A stretch of DNA of 18,034 nt. Origin: an uncultured Planctomycetaceae bacterium. Its GTDB lineage: Bacteria; Planctomycetota; Planctomycetia; Pirellulales; UBA1268. Positions 1 to 7,156 of this stretch are shown here, in pieces. Within the stretch, counting starts at the first letter, position 1. The number at the start of each line of letters is the position of its first letter. Where the stretch lies: positions 1 through 18,034 of the forward strand of contig CAJBSQ010000674.1 of assembly GCA_903958265.1 (NCBI GenBank), written 5' to 3'. The notes under the pieces are model-generated. The model saw only the letters and a list, made by a program, of their open reading frames with translations, did no database searches and was not told where the DNA came from. The position numbers were made by a program, and so were the translations under genes.

Positions 1-225
1 AGGCTCGGAGAGTTCACCGACCACGCCACCGCGGCGAATCGGATGCGCTCCTGGGCAGACCGCCACATCGAGGGCCTCGAGCGCAGCGAACTCGTCGCCA
101 TTCGCAAGCAGGAGTCGGTTCATGCTGCCCGAGCGAGGCGGGCATTTGTTCGCTGGTGGAGCCCATCCCGACGGCGGGCGCTCCAACGACGCATCGAGCG
201 GACACTCCGACGGGTGACGGCATGA
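1..225 (+). CDS. C-terminal fragment of an unidentified protein
   Basis: The first reading frame is open from the window edge to a TGA at 223-225 and gives the last 74 residues of a protein whose start lies outside. The visible part is strongly basic and Arg-rich (many RR pairs, one WW), with predicted helical character, and ends in RRVTA. I do not recognise a family. The stop overlaps the ATG of the next gene as ATGA, so the two genes are very likely translated together. A sulfatase would be an attractive partner for the FGE that follows, but this tail shows no sulfatase motif, so no function is assigned. Confidence 0.6.
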   Translation, partial: RLGEFTDHATAANRMRSWADRHIEGLERSELVAIRKQESVHAARARRAFVRWWSPSRRRALQRRIERTLRRVTA

Positions 226-1352
226 ACCGGCATGCGGAGAGGCCACCCTGGCGCGGGACGCTGGGCCGTCGTGCCCTCTGGCTCGTCCCGCTCGCGCTGG
301 CCGTGGGCGTGTGGGCGGCGCGGCCAGCGCGACGGACGGTCGAAACGGCTCCGGCCTTCACACCCACGCAGCCAGGCCAGGCCGCACCCGCTGGGGCCCG
401 GCCCGCCGGCATGGCCTGGATTCCCGGAGGAGAGTTCTCCCTGGGGTGTGCCGATCCAAGGAGCCTTCCCTACGGGGGATCCGATCCGATGAGGGATGCC
501 CGTCCTGTGCACCGCGTGCGGGTCAGTGGCTTCTGGATGGATATTCACGAGGTCACCAATGACGAGTTCGGCGAGTTCGTCGAGGCCACTGGCTACGTCA
601 CCGTGGCCGAGCAGTCGCCTCAAGCCGAGGACTTCCCGGGCGCGCCGCCGGAGAATCTCGTTGCCGGGTCGATCGTATTCACGCCTCCGCGCGAGCAAGT
701 GCCCGTACGTGACGCGTCGGGCACGGCCCACCTGCGGTGGTGGGCGTATGTCCCGGGCGCCAGTTGGCGGCATCCGTCCGGCCCCGCCAGCGATCTCGAG
801 GGCCGGGGTGACGAGCCGGTCGTGCACGTGGCCTACGAGGATGCGAAGGCCTATGCGGCGTGGGCCGGCAAGCGGCTGCCCTCCGAGGCGGAGTGGGAGT
901 GCGCGGCTCGGGGCGGCCTGGCGGGTGCGACCTATCCGTGGGGCGACGAATTTCGACCTGGCGGCACGTGGATGGCCAACACCTGGCAGGGACGATTTCC
1001 CGCTGAGCACACGGCCGAGGATGGCTACGCCGGCATCGCACCGGTGGGCCGCTATCCGGCCAATGCCTACGGGATCCACGACATGTCTGGAAATGTCTGG
1101 GAATGGTGCAGCGACTGGTATCGTCCCGACACCTACGAGCGGGACGCCGCCCGGGGGATCGTCGACGATCCGCGCGGGCCGGCCGACAGCCACGATCCGG
1201 CCGAGCCAGGGCAGATCAAGCGGGTGCAGCGTGGCGGCTCGTTCCTCTGCAGCGACCAGTACTGCTCGAGGTACATCGTGGGCACCCGCGGCAAGGGCGA
1301 GGTCAGCAGCGCCACCAACCACATCGGCTTCCGCTGCGTGAAGGCTCCCTGA
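222..1352 (+). CDS. Formylglycine-generating enzyme (SUMF1/FGE family), membrane-anchored
   Basis: A 376-residue FGE-sulfatase family protein. FGEs oxidise a cysteine in the C-x-P/A-x-R motif of sulfatases to the catalytic formylglycine. The domain spans about residues 60-374, opening with MAWIPGGEFSLGC and including GNVWEWCSDWY and a GGSFLC...GFRC end. Two cysteines four residues apart, C343 and C348, sit where human FGE has its redox pair C336/C341. This argues for a true FGE rather than one of the many catalytically unrelated members of the fold. Residues 18-33 are a hydrophobic segment after an Arg-rich N-terminus, so the domain is probably anchored outside the cytoplasm. The ATG at 222 is chosen because it overlaps the upstream stop (ATGA); an in-frame ATG at 156 would overlap that gene by 70 bases. 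It converges with the polymerase gene 31 bases downstream. No sulfatase is visible in the window. Confidence 0.88.
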   Translation: MNRHAERPPWRGTLGRRALWLVPLALAVGVWAARPARRTVETAPAFTPTQPGQAAPAGARPAGMAWIPGGEFSLGCADPRSLPYGGSDPMRDARPVHRVRVSGFWMDIHEVTNDEFGEFVEATGYVTVAEQSPQAEDFPGAPPENLVAGSIVFTPPREQVPVRDASGTAHLRWWAYVPGASWRHPSGPASDLEGRGDEPVVHVAYEDAKAYAAWAGKRLPSEAEWECAARGGLAGATYPWGDEFRPGGTWMANTWQGRFPAEHTAEDGYAGIAPVGRYPANAYGIHDMSGNVWEWCSDWYRPDTYERDAARGIVDDPRGPADSHDPAEPGQIKRVQRGGSFLCSDQYCSRYIVGTRGKGEVSSATNHIGFRCVKAP

Positions 1353-1383
1353 AGGCCCCGGCTGCCTCTGGGTCGGTGACGTG

Positions 1384-3150
1384 TTACGTGCCGATCAGTT
1401 TTCGCAGGCCCGCGAGCGTGCGGGTGTTGGCGACGTCGGCTGCCCGGAGGCCGGCGCGACGGGCCTGGAGAATGCCGCACCGCATCACGCCCAGACCGCC
1501 GGTCGAATGCGCATCGGTCGAGATCACGAGTTTGACGCCGGCCCGTTTCGCTGCCGCGGCATGCTTGTCGTCGAGGTCGAGTCGCCAGGGATTGGCGTTG
1601 ATCTCCAGGAACGTGCCGGTGCGGGCCGCCGCCTCGATCACCGCTTCCATGTCGACGTCGTAGGGGGGCCGGCGGTTGATGAGCCGGCCGGTGGGATGGC
1701 CGATCACGTGGACGTGGGGATTCTCGATGGCTTCGGTGATCCGGGCCGTGATCCGGTCGCGCGGCTGGTTCTGGCCGTAGTGCAGGCTGGCCACCACCCA
1801 GTCGGCCCTCGCCAGCACCTCATCGGGCAGGTCGAGGCCCCCCTTTTCGAGCATGTCGACCTCGATGCCCTTGAGCACGGTGATCGGTGGTGGACCGTCG
1901 GCGGCGAGCGATTCGTTGAGTCGGTCGATCTCGTCCCACTGCCTGAGCAACCGCGTGCGATCGAGGCCGTGGGCCATGGTCACCCGCTGGCCGTGGTCGG
2001 TGATCGCGATGTACGACAGCCCGTGGTCGATCGCCGCTCGAACCATGTCGCCGAGGGTGTCCTCGCCGTCGGTCGCGGTGGTGTGCATGTGGAGGTCGCC
2101 GCGGATGTCGGTGAGCTCCACGAGTGCCGGGAGGTCGCCCCGCTCCGCCAGCGCGATCTCGTCGGTCCCTTCCCGCAGTTCGGGTGGAATCCAGGGGAGC
2201 CCCACGGCCTCGTAGACGTCGGCTTCCGAGCGGCCGGCGACGCAACTGCCCCGGGCCGGACGACCCTCCGCAGCCACAGCGTCGAGTCGCTGGACCCCGT
2301 ATTCGTTGATCGTGAGCCCGCGGTCGCGGGCCCGCGAGCGGAGCCGCACGTTGTGTTCCTTGGAGCCGGTGAAATAGAGCAGGGCGGCACCGAAGGATTC
2401 GCCCGTCACCACCCGCAGGTCGATCTGCATCTCGCGGGGACCGCGGATGCTCGTCTTGGTGTCACCGCGTTGAAGCACCGCTGTTTTCTCGGGCCAGCGC
2501 TCCAGATGATCCATGACCGCGGTGGCATCGTCGCTCTCAATCACGAGGTCGAGGTCGCCGACGGTCTCCCGGCCGCGCCGCCAGCTCCCGGCCCCCTCGA
2601 CCTGGCGGGCCTGCGGGCAGCGCCGCATCCAGTCGATCAACTCTCGGGCGATGCCGTCGGCCTCGTTCCAGAGGATCCGCGAGTGGGCTGGATCCTTGGC
2701 GAACCCGACGTTCTCGAGAATGGCTGCCTGCGTCTTCGCCCCGAAGCCCTTGACCTTCTCGACTCGGCCCTCGCGGCAGGCGAGTACGAGGGCCTCGAGG
2801 GAATCGATTCCCAGTTCATCAACCAGCAGCTTCACCTTTTTGGGGCCAAGCCCCGGTACCCGCATCAGCTCGAAGGCGGCAGCCGGAACCTGCTGGTGAA
2901 GTTCGTCGAGGAGCGGCAGCCGGCCGGTATCGAGCAGACTCTCGATTTTCGAGGCAAGGTCGGCCCCGATGCCGTCCAGATCGGTCAGGCCGCGGCCTGA
3001 TCCACCGCGGACCGAAGCCAATGATTCGACCAGCGAGCCGATCGTTCGGGCGGCATTGCGATAGGCCCGTACCCGGAAGACGTTGTCTCCCTGGTACTCC
3101 AGGAGATCGGCGACATGATCGAACGCGGCGGCGATCTGGGCGTTCGTCAC
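1384..3150 (-). CDS. polX: DNA polymerase X family protein with C-terminal PHP nuclease domain
   Basis: A 588-residue bacterial PolX, probably for gap filling and end processing in base-excision repair. Residues 1-70 form the N-terminal helical 8-kDa-type domain (ADLLEYQGDN..RVRAYRNAART), followed by helix-hairpin-helix segments around 50-65 and 95-140. The nucleotidyltransferase palm shows GSWRRGRETVGDLDL, with GS at 188-189, catalytic D199 and D201, and a third carboxylate D244 in MQIDLR. The PHP domain (about 345-575) keeps its metal ligands: H354/H356, D361, H386, E430, H457, H485, D546 and H548. The 3'-5' exonuclease/AP-endonuclease activity known for Bacillus, Thermus and Deinococcus PolX is therefore likely intact. 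The GTG at 3150 (VTNAQIAAAF) is chosen because homologues begin there. Extending upstream would run into the preceding gene with low-complexity sequence. The length is normal for the family. Confidence 0.93.
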   Translation of the reverse strand: MTNAQIAAAFDHVADLLEYQGDNVFRVRAYRNAARTIGSLVESLASVRGGSGRGLTDLDGIGADLASKIESLLDTGRLPLLDELHQQVPAAAFELMRVPGLGPKKVKLLVDELGIDSLEALVLACREGRVEKVKGFGAKTQAAILENVGFAKDPAHSRILWNEADGIARELIDWMRRCPQARQVEGAGSWRRGRETVGDLDLVIESDDATAVMDHLERWPEKTAVLQRGDTKTSIRGPREMQIDLRVVTGESFGAALLYFTGSKEHNVRLRSRARDRGLTINEYGVQRLDAVAAEGRPARGSCVAGRSEADVYEAVGLPWIPPELREGTDEIALAERGDLPALVELTDIRGDLHMHTTATDGEDTLGDMVRAAIDHGLSYIAITDHGQRVTMAHGLDRTRLLRQWDEIDRLNESLAADGPPPITVLKGIEVDMLEKGGLDLPDEVLARADWVVASLHYGQNQPRDRITARITEAIENPHVHVIGHPTGRLINRRPPYDVDMEAVIEAAARTGTFLEINANPWRLDLDDKHAAAAKRAGVKLVISTDAHSTGGLGVMRCGILQARRAGLRAADVANTRTLAGLRKLIGT

Positions 3151-3232
3151 GGGTGCCTCATCACTCCAGCGCGGCCCAGCGTGGCCAGCAACCCGGAAGT
3201 GTCGGCGGAATGGCCCGCGGAGGCAAGCACCT

Positions 3233-3246
3233 GCCGCCTCGGCGGC
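3233..3246 (-). terminator. Small GC hairpin after the secreted-protein stop
   Basis: GCCGCC-TC-GGCGGC is a perfect 6-base inverted repeat, which in practice would be a 5-bp stem with a 4-base loop. It starts five bases beyond the TAG stop of the secreted-protein gene in the direction of transcription. No U-run follows, so intrinsic termination is doubtful; mRNA 3'-end protection is an alternative. Confidence 0.3.
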
Positions 3247-3250
3247 CCTG

Positions 3251-4456
3251 CTACTGCTGCAGGCGGGCGGGCAGGGCGGCGGTGGGGTAGCCGGGTTGCC
3301 GGCCGCGGGGAGATCCGTCGAACATCGCGGGCTGCCAGGACGTGGTGTGGCTCGTCGGCTCGAGAAGCCTGGGGAACGCACCGGTGGATGCCTTCGGTCC
3401 CTGTCCGGGCAGGACGGGCATGCCCGGCGGCGCCGCGACGGGAGCGGGCTGGAGAGTGCCGGTGCTGCCCGACACTCCTGATCCGTTGACCGCGGGTGGC
3501 ATCGGGAATCCGTTGCTGCCGCTCACGCCGCCGGCACCGTTGGGAGCGCTGGGAACAGGCGAGGTGGGCGACGAGAGCGAAGGGGCGTAGGTTTGGCCTG
3601 ACGGTGCATAGGTTTGGCCTGACGGGGCGGACGAGGTCGCCGGGGCGGTCGATCGGGGCAACTCCGGGATCGGCTTGAGCGATGGCGTCGGCATGAGAGT
3701 GGCTGGCTGCTGCATGGGCTGCGGCTGAATCCCCGCCGGTGGTGCGGCAGGCATGGCGATGCCGCTCTGGGGCGTGATCGGCTGCTGGTATGCCGGTTGC
3801 TGGTATGTGGGCTGCTGGTACGTCTGCTGCGGCATGCCGGCCGGCGGCATCGCCGGCGGTGCCGAGCCCGGAACGAGTTGCTGCGGGATGTCGGCGCCAG
3901 CGGCACCCCAGCCCTGGGGAGCGGTCTGCACGGGGGCCGCGAACGGACTGGCTGCCGGCGCCGGCGCCATGGCGGGAGGAGCCATCGCAGGCTGGGCTGC
4001 CGGGTAGCCTCCGCCGGCATAGCCGGGCTGCATTTGCACGTACTTCGTCGTGGTCACCGCGCGGTACTGCGTGACAGGCACGTTGACCGCCTGCTGCACA
4101 TACTGCGTGACGGGCTGCATGCATTCCCGCGGGCAGCCGGTGCAGGGATCGATCTCCGACGACGGCTTGTAGGTCGTCACGGCCACGTTCTGGTACTGCG
4201 TGCGGTAGGTGGTCTCCGGCACGTAGCTCGTCTGTTGCACGGGCACCATCACTGGCGGCGGCGGAGCGGGCACGGCCATCGGCGCCATCATGGGGGCTGC
4301 GACCGGGGCGACAGCGTACACGGGCGGCTTGCGGAAGCAGGTGCCACACCCCGCGAACAGGTCGTTGAAGCAGCACTGGGCTCGGGCATCGAGTCCGCTT
4401 CCGAAATGGAAGCCGACGGCAGCCAACACGATTCCAGCTCCACGACGCATCTTCAT
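3251..4456 (-). CDS. Secreted Tyr/Gln/Pro-rich protein with Cys motifs (planctomycete type, function unknown)
   Basis: A 401-residue protein of unknown function. The N-terminus (MKMRRG, then a hydrophobic run to ARA|Q near residue 26) is a clear Sec signal peptide. The mature N-terminus is Cys-rich (CC at 28-29, then CGTC at 37-40). It is followed by a low-complexity region with Pro/Ala/Met-rich stretches, repeated Tyr-Val-Gln-Thr segments (YRTQYQ, TQYVQQ, TQYRAV) and a CTGCPREC motif. The second half carries short repeats (QQxYQQP; SGQTYAP twice) and Pro/Ser/Gly-rich sequence to the end. No enzymatic motif is visible. Secreted proteins of this style are common in planctomycetes and may be envelope or cell-wall proteins, but that is inference. 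The start at 4456 is fixed by GGAGGA at 4464-4469, seven bases upstream, and by the signal peptide; a 5' extension would add an unrelated Arg/Gly-rich leader. No PEP-CTERM-like tail is seen. Confidence 0.82.
   Translation of the reverse strand: MKMRRGAGIVLAAVGFHFGSGLDARAQCCFNDLFAGCGTCFRKPPVYAVAPVAAPMMAPMAVPAPPPPVMVPVQQTSYVPETTYRTQYQNVAVTTYKPSSEIDPCTGCPRECMQPVTQYVQQAVNVPVTQYRAVTTTKYVQMQPGYAGGGYPAAQPAMAPPAMAPAPAASPFAAPVQTAPQGWGAAGADIPQQLVPGSAPPAMPPAGMPQQTYQQPTYQQPAYQQPITPQSGIAMPAAPPAGIQPQPMQQPATLMPTPSLKPIPELPRSTAPATSSAPSGQTYAPSGQTYAPSLSSPTSPVPSAPNGAGGVSGSNGFPMPPAVNGSGVSGSTGTLQPAPVAAPPGMPVLPGQGPKASTGAFPRLLEPTSHTTSWQPAMFDGSPRGRQPGYPTAALPARLQQ
3585..3626 (-). repeat. Two-copy 21-bp tandem repeat inside the secreted-protein gene
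   Basis: Two adjacent 21-base units (3585-3605 and 3606-3626) differ at only two positions and encode SGQTYAP twice. The near identity at the DNA level, not only the protein level, points to recent slippage or duplication. Confidence 0.8.
3780..3824 (-). repeat. Three-copy 15-bp tandem repeat encoding YQQP units
   Basis: Units at 3780-3794, 3795-3809 and 3810-3824 share the core GCTGGTA on the plus strand and encode successive YQQPx pentapeptides in the secreted protein. The copies have diverged slightly, so this array is older than the 21-bp pair. Confidence 0.75.
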
Positions 4457-4702
4457 CGAAGGATCCTCCACGTGCCGCACTTGGGAAAAGCCCCTGGTTG
4501 TGGCGACAACACCAAAGCCTAGGTTGCGCGGCGGGCCACTCGTGGAAAAAAGCCCGGATGCATTCGTGAATTTGCCTCCGTGCGCCAGAACGACCGGTAC
4601 CGGCTGCACAAGCGTTTCATCCGGACCATGCCGGCCGCGATGATCCGTGCCCGACCAGCGCGGCCGCTCATGCTGCCGGTGGCCCAGAATCACGGCCACC
4701 GC
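4457..4702. other. Intergenic region between the ATPase operon and the secreted-protein gene
   Basis: This 246-base stretch contains no convincing ORF. It holds the strong ribosome-binding site of the secreted-protein gene, a small hairpin (GTTGT-GGCG-ACAAC at 4497-4510) in the presumed leader of that gene, and the hairpin behind the ATPase gene. On the minus strand TAGGCT is a weak -10 candidate, but no -35 at good spacing was found, so the promoter is not placed. Confidence 0.5.
4677..4701 (-). terminator. Hairpin directly after the ATPase-operon stop
   Basis: A perfect 8-bp stem, CGGTGGCC (4677-4684) with GGCCACCG (4694-4701), encloses a 9-base loop. It begins one base after the TGA of the P-loop ATPase gene (4703-4705), exactly where a terminator would sit. 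No T-run follows on the minus strand, so it may act as an mRNA 3' stabiliser or a Rho-associated end instead of a classical intrinsic terminator. Confidence 0.5.
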
Positions 4703-5320
4703 TCAGCGGCCGCGTCGCTCGAATCGGTCGTAGAGGTCGTAGAGCGCCTCCCGCACGTTGCCCTTGTGGCGGTGGAAGGCGTCGGAGACATCAGCCGGAG
4801 CGATGTGGCCCTCGTGGCCGGGGAGCCGGTCGATGATTGCGGCGAGCAGTGCCGGAGTCGTGCGGCAGCGAGCCAGCACGCGAAGCCCCAGTGGCCGGTG
4901 CGTGGTCGCGAGCACGCATCCGGTTCGCCACCGGGCGGCCAGGCGGATGATCGCTGCCGCTCCCGGTGGAAGCTGCTCCCAGCCATCGACGCCGACGACA
5001 CCGCTCCGGCGCATCGATGCCACCGCCGTGAGGGCCGGCCAGGCATCCCGCCACGACCGCACCTGGATGAAGGCGGTGCCACGGCCCCGAGCGGCGGCCG
5101 CCTCGAGCACCGCCAAGAGCAGCGTGGTCTTGCCGTGTCCGTGCGGGGCCTCGATCGCCCAAACGCCCCCGGGCAGCGACTCGACCACCGCGGTGACGTC
5201 GATCGCCCGTCCCGTGGCATCGAGCGGCGGCACCCGCCCGGGCCGGGTAAACCGGGTTGCGAATGGATTGGATCGGTGTCGCTCCGGGATGGGCGTGGGT
5301 GATTGCGGGGCCGCAGTCAT
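4703..5320 (-). CDS. P-loop ATPase, third gene of an ATGA-coupled operon
   Basis: A 205-residue soluble protein of unknown biological role. Residues 56-67 read IEAPHGHGKTTL, a Walker A motif with K64 and T65/T66. VVGVDGWEQL (108-117) fits a Walker B strand with D112, although the usual second acidic residue is replaced (DG, with E115 three residues on). VLATTHR (136-142) resembles a sensor-1 strand. The C-terminal helix GNVREALYDLYDRF is reminiscent of the lid/sensor-2 helix of small AAA+ proteins. The first 35 residues are Pro/Arg-rich. Its ATG (5318-5320) overlaps the TGA of the upstream arrestin-like gene (5317-5319) as ATGA, so expression is coupled. No DNA-binding domain or transposase partner is seen, so an IstB/DnaC-type role is not supported. 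It could power or regulate the membrane protein encoded first in the operon (inference). Confidence 0.8.
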   Translation of the reverse strand: MTAAPQSPTPIPERHRSNPFATRFTRPGRVPPLDATGRAIDVTAVVESLPGGVWAIEAPHGHGKTTLLLAVLEAAAARGRGTAFIQVRSWRDAWPALTAVASMRRSGVVGVDGWEQLPPGAAAIIRLAARWRTGCVLATTHRPLGLRVLARCRTTPALLAAIIDRLPGHEGHIAPADVSDAFHRHKGNVREALYDLYDRFERRGR

Positions 5321-5748
5321 GGGAGGCTCACCACCGGGATGCGGGCTGGTGGAACGTGCCCGATGGTGAACTCGTGCTCCGACACAAAATCACGGGCACC
5401 GGCAAAAAAGCAGCGCACCCGAACGCACCAACGGATCTTCACGATCACGCCTTCATAGGAGAGCGGGCTAGGAGGGAGCGTGGTGGTGAAGTCGCCGGAG
5501 GCGGCGAGTGGAGGCAGCCGATCGGGATCACTGACGCGATCGAAGAAGTGAATGCCCAGATCTTCCTCCCCCTTGCCCTCGGTGTACCAGAGCACCGAAT
5601 GCTCCACGGCAGACGGCGGTTCGTCGCCGAGTCCCTCGATCTCGTACCGCACGGTGAGCGTCTCCGACGGCGCGAAGCGACGGTCGGGGTGCGAGAACTG
5701 CACGAATACCCGCGGTGTCGACCGAGATGCGTCGGGGGTGGCGGTCAT
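5317..5748 (-). CDS. Small soluble arrestin-like beta-sandwich protein, function unknown
   Basis: A 143-residue protein without signal peptide or TM segment. Alternating hydrophobic residues predict beta strands throughout. Residues 12-40 (RVFVQFSHPDRRFAPSETLTVRY) read like the opening strands of an immunoglobulin/arrestin-like sandwich. Residues 84-130 (SGDFTTTLPPSPLSYEG, then VIVKIRWCVRVR and SEHEFTIG) match the general layout of arrestin/SpoOM-like C-terminal halves: a Pro-containing strand, SYxG, and a paired W-containing strand. The same layout is seen in the C-terminus of the preceding protein. The ATG at 5746-5748 overlaps the upstream TGA (ATGA). The longer open frame upstream lies inside the DUF3592-like gene and is ignored. 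The family assignment rests on motif reading only and is tentative. Confidence 0.72.
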   Translation of the reverse strand: MTATPDASRSTPRVFVQFSHPDRRFAPSETLTVRYEIEGLGDEPPSAVEHSVLWYTEGKGEEDLGIHFFDRVSDPDRLPPLAASGDFTTTLPPSPLSYEGVIVKIRWCVRVRCFFAGARDFVSEHEFTIGHVPPARIPVVSLP

Positions 5749-7091
5749 GTCGCGGCCTCCCGGCTCATGCCGTGACCGGGCATCCTGCCCGCGTTGGCGA
5801 CGGGAAAGACGACGAGGGGGAAGGTACGGATGAACGCGGGCCACCGTGCATGGGTGCCGCGAACCTCGATCCGCCACCGGACGGCGTTGTGCCCGGAGGC
5901 GAAGGAGTGCATCGCGTCGGCAGGAATCGTCACGGTTGAGCGGGCTTCGAAACGCGTTCCCGGAACGAGTTGCAGGTCATGCCACGAGTGAATCTCCCTG
6001 GACCAGACCGCGAGCTTCTCCGTCCGGGTGTCCGTGCCCTGCGTGAACGTGGCCTGCTCCTCGAGCGTCAGAGAAAGCCGCAGCGATTCCAGCGTGCCCG
6101 AGCCTCCCTGCGCGAGCAGCAGCTCGTAGCTGCTCCCGGGGCGGAGCGGCTGCCCCGAGATCTCCACCTGCGTGGGCCCAACGGCGCTCGCCAGAAGCAG
6201 GCGGCGGGCAAAGAAGACGATGCCGGCAATGCCCACGGCCGCGAAGGGGACGAGAAGCGCCAGCAGGAACCAGTCCACCCGGCCGCTGAGCAGGTCGAGC
6301 CCCGCCCCCACGGCCAGCACAGCGAGCACCGAGTTCCAGAGCAGGGCGAACAGGCCGAAGCCCATCAGAGTCCAGTTTTCGGGGCTCTCAATCGGCAGAC
6401 GATAGGCCAAAAACGTGCCCGGTGAGTTGACGAGGTCGTCGCAGGCCGGCACCCCGGGATGGTCGATCGCCTGCCGAGGGCCAGTGGCGAGCGGGTCGAG
6501 GATCTCGGAGTAACGCGAGGGCACGGCGCAGCGTTCCTGCGACTTGCCCCATCGCTGGATGGCCCGGGCGAGTCCCATGCCGCCGAACGAGACCAATGCC
6601 CCCGGCAGCAGGAGCGTGAGCAGCCACATCCACCAGCTATAGCCCCGTTCCAGTACGACGACGGTCTCGTCATCAGGGTCGTACCAGCCGGGAACGGAGT
6701 CGCCGAGTCGCCAGGCCTCCAAACCAGCGAGGGCCTGTTCGCGATCGCTCGTCAGCGTTCGCCGGGGCGGCCGACTCCAGTTCTCGACATCGCGGGTCAT
6801 GGTCCGGTAGCGGACACGCAGGCACGGCTGCCATGCCGAGCTATTCTGACCATCGGCCGAGGCCGTGGTGCGTCGGGCGAGTCCCTTGCCGAGGATCGTG
6901 CAGGTCGTCGGCAGGAATCGATGGTTGATCCGCCACTCGGGAACCGCCACGCCGGAGAGAAGCAAGCCACCGAAGGTCAGACCCGCGGCCAGCAGAACCG
7001 CGTGAAAGGCACCGTCTCCGAACGATGCCCATGCCTGCGAGCCGGTGCGGCGGTGGCCCAGTTTCTTGCCAAAAAACCTCGGAAACCTCAC
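5745..7091 (-). CDS. DUF3592-like four-TM membrane protein with C-terminal arrestin-like domain
   Basis: A 448-residue integral membrane protein. TM segments are predicted at about 26-48, 151-175, 242-268 and 273-297. Residues 52-150 form an extracytoplasmic-looking beta-rich segment (TTCTILGKGLARR, CLRVRYRT, SVPGWYDPDDETVVVLERG). This follows the DUF3592 pattern, in which a Cys/Val-rich strand pair precedes a WYDPxxPxxVVL motif and a TM helix. After the last TM, residues 305-430 are beta-rich and end SFASGHNAVRWRIEV...FPLVVFP, a layout shared with the next gene product. The GTG at 7089-7091 is chosen because GAGGAGA lies six bases upstream; no usable ATG is nearby. The stop overlaps the next ATG (ATGA). 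This is the first gene of the operon, and a palindromic -10-like element lies about 50 bases upstream. The biochemical function is unknown. Confidence 0.78.
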   Translation of the reverse strand: MRFPRFFGKKLGHRRTGSQAWASFGDGAFHAVLLAAGLTFGGLLLSGVAVPEWRINHRFLPTTCTILGKGLARRTTASADGQNSSAWQPCLRVRYRTMTRDVENWSRPPRRTLTSDREQALAGLEAWRLGDSVPGWYDPDDETVVVLERGYSWWMWLLTLLLPGALVSFGGMGLARAIQRWGKSQERCAVPSRYSEILDPLATGPRQAIDHPGVPACDDLVNSPGTFLAYRLPIESPENWTLMGFGLFALLWNSVLAVLAVGAGLDLLSGRVDWFLLALLVPFAAVGIAGIVFFARRLLLASAVGPTQVEISGQPLRPGSSYELLLAQGGSGTLESLRLSLTLEEQATFTQGTDTRTEKLAVWSREIHSWHDLQLVPGTRFEARSTVTIPADAMHSFASGHNAVRWRIEVRGTHARWPAFIRTFPLVVFPVANAGRMPGHGMSREAAT

Positions 7092-7140
7092 GCTCGCTCT
7101 CCTCGCCGCCAGTCGCTCTGCGCCGCGAACGCCGGCTCAT

Positions 7141-7156
7141 GGCGTAGTTATACGCC
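7141..7156 (-). promoter_or_regulatory. Palindrome overlapping a -10-like box upstream of the membrane/ATPase operon
   Basis: GGCGTA-GTTA-TACGCC is a perfect 6-bp inverted repeat with a 4-base centre. On the minus strand it contains TATAAC (7152-7147), a -10-like hexamer that would place the transcript start near 7140, about 50 bases before the GTG at 7091. No good -35 was found at 16-18 bp. The symmetry suggests a repressor or activator operator. Confidence 0.4.

Noticed and set aside
1..225. C-terminus of a sulfatase matched to the FGE
   Set aside because: The context is attractive, but the 74 visible residues are Arg-rich and show no sulfatase C-terminal features.
1381..3000. Long open frame on the plus strand (539 codons)
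   Set aside because: It lies antisense to the PolX/PHP gene, whose catalytic motifs are all readable. The frame is open only because of high GC codon bias, and its product has no recognisable domain.
3151..3381. Longer PolX start at 3381
   Set aside because: The added 77 residues are Pro/Arg-rich, overlap the end of the secreted-protein gene, and precede the family-typical start VTNAQIAAAF.
3585..3824. Possible CRISPR-like direct repeats
   Set aside because: The units are 15 and 21 bases, in frame, without spacers, and encode peptide repeats in a secreted protein.
3147..4376. Long minus-strand frame overlapping the secreted-protein gene
   Set aside because: It is a different frame of the same strand, giving Arg/His-rich sequence. 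The competing frame has a signal peptide, a strong ribosome-binding site and coherent repeats.
4703..5320. IstB/DnaC-type transposition ATPase
   Set aside because: The Walker A fits, but there is no transposase neighbour, no terminal inverted repeats and no IstB-specific motifs. The gene is locked into an operon with membrane and arrestin-like genes.
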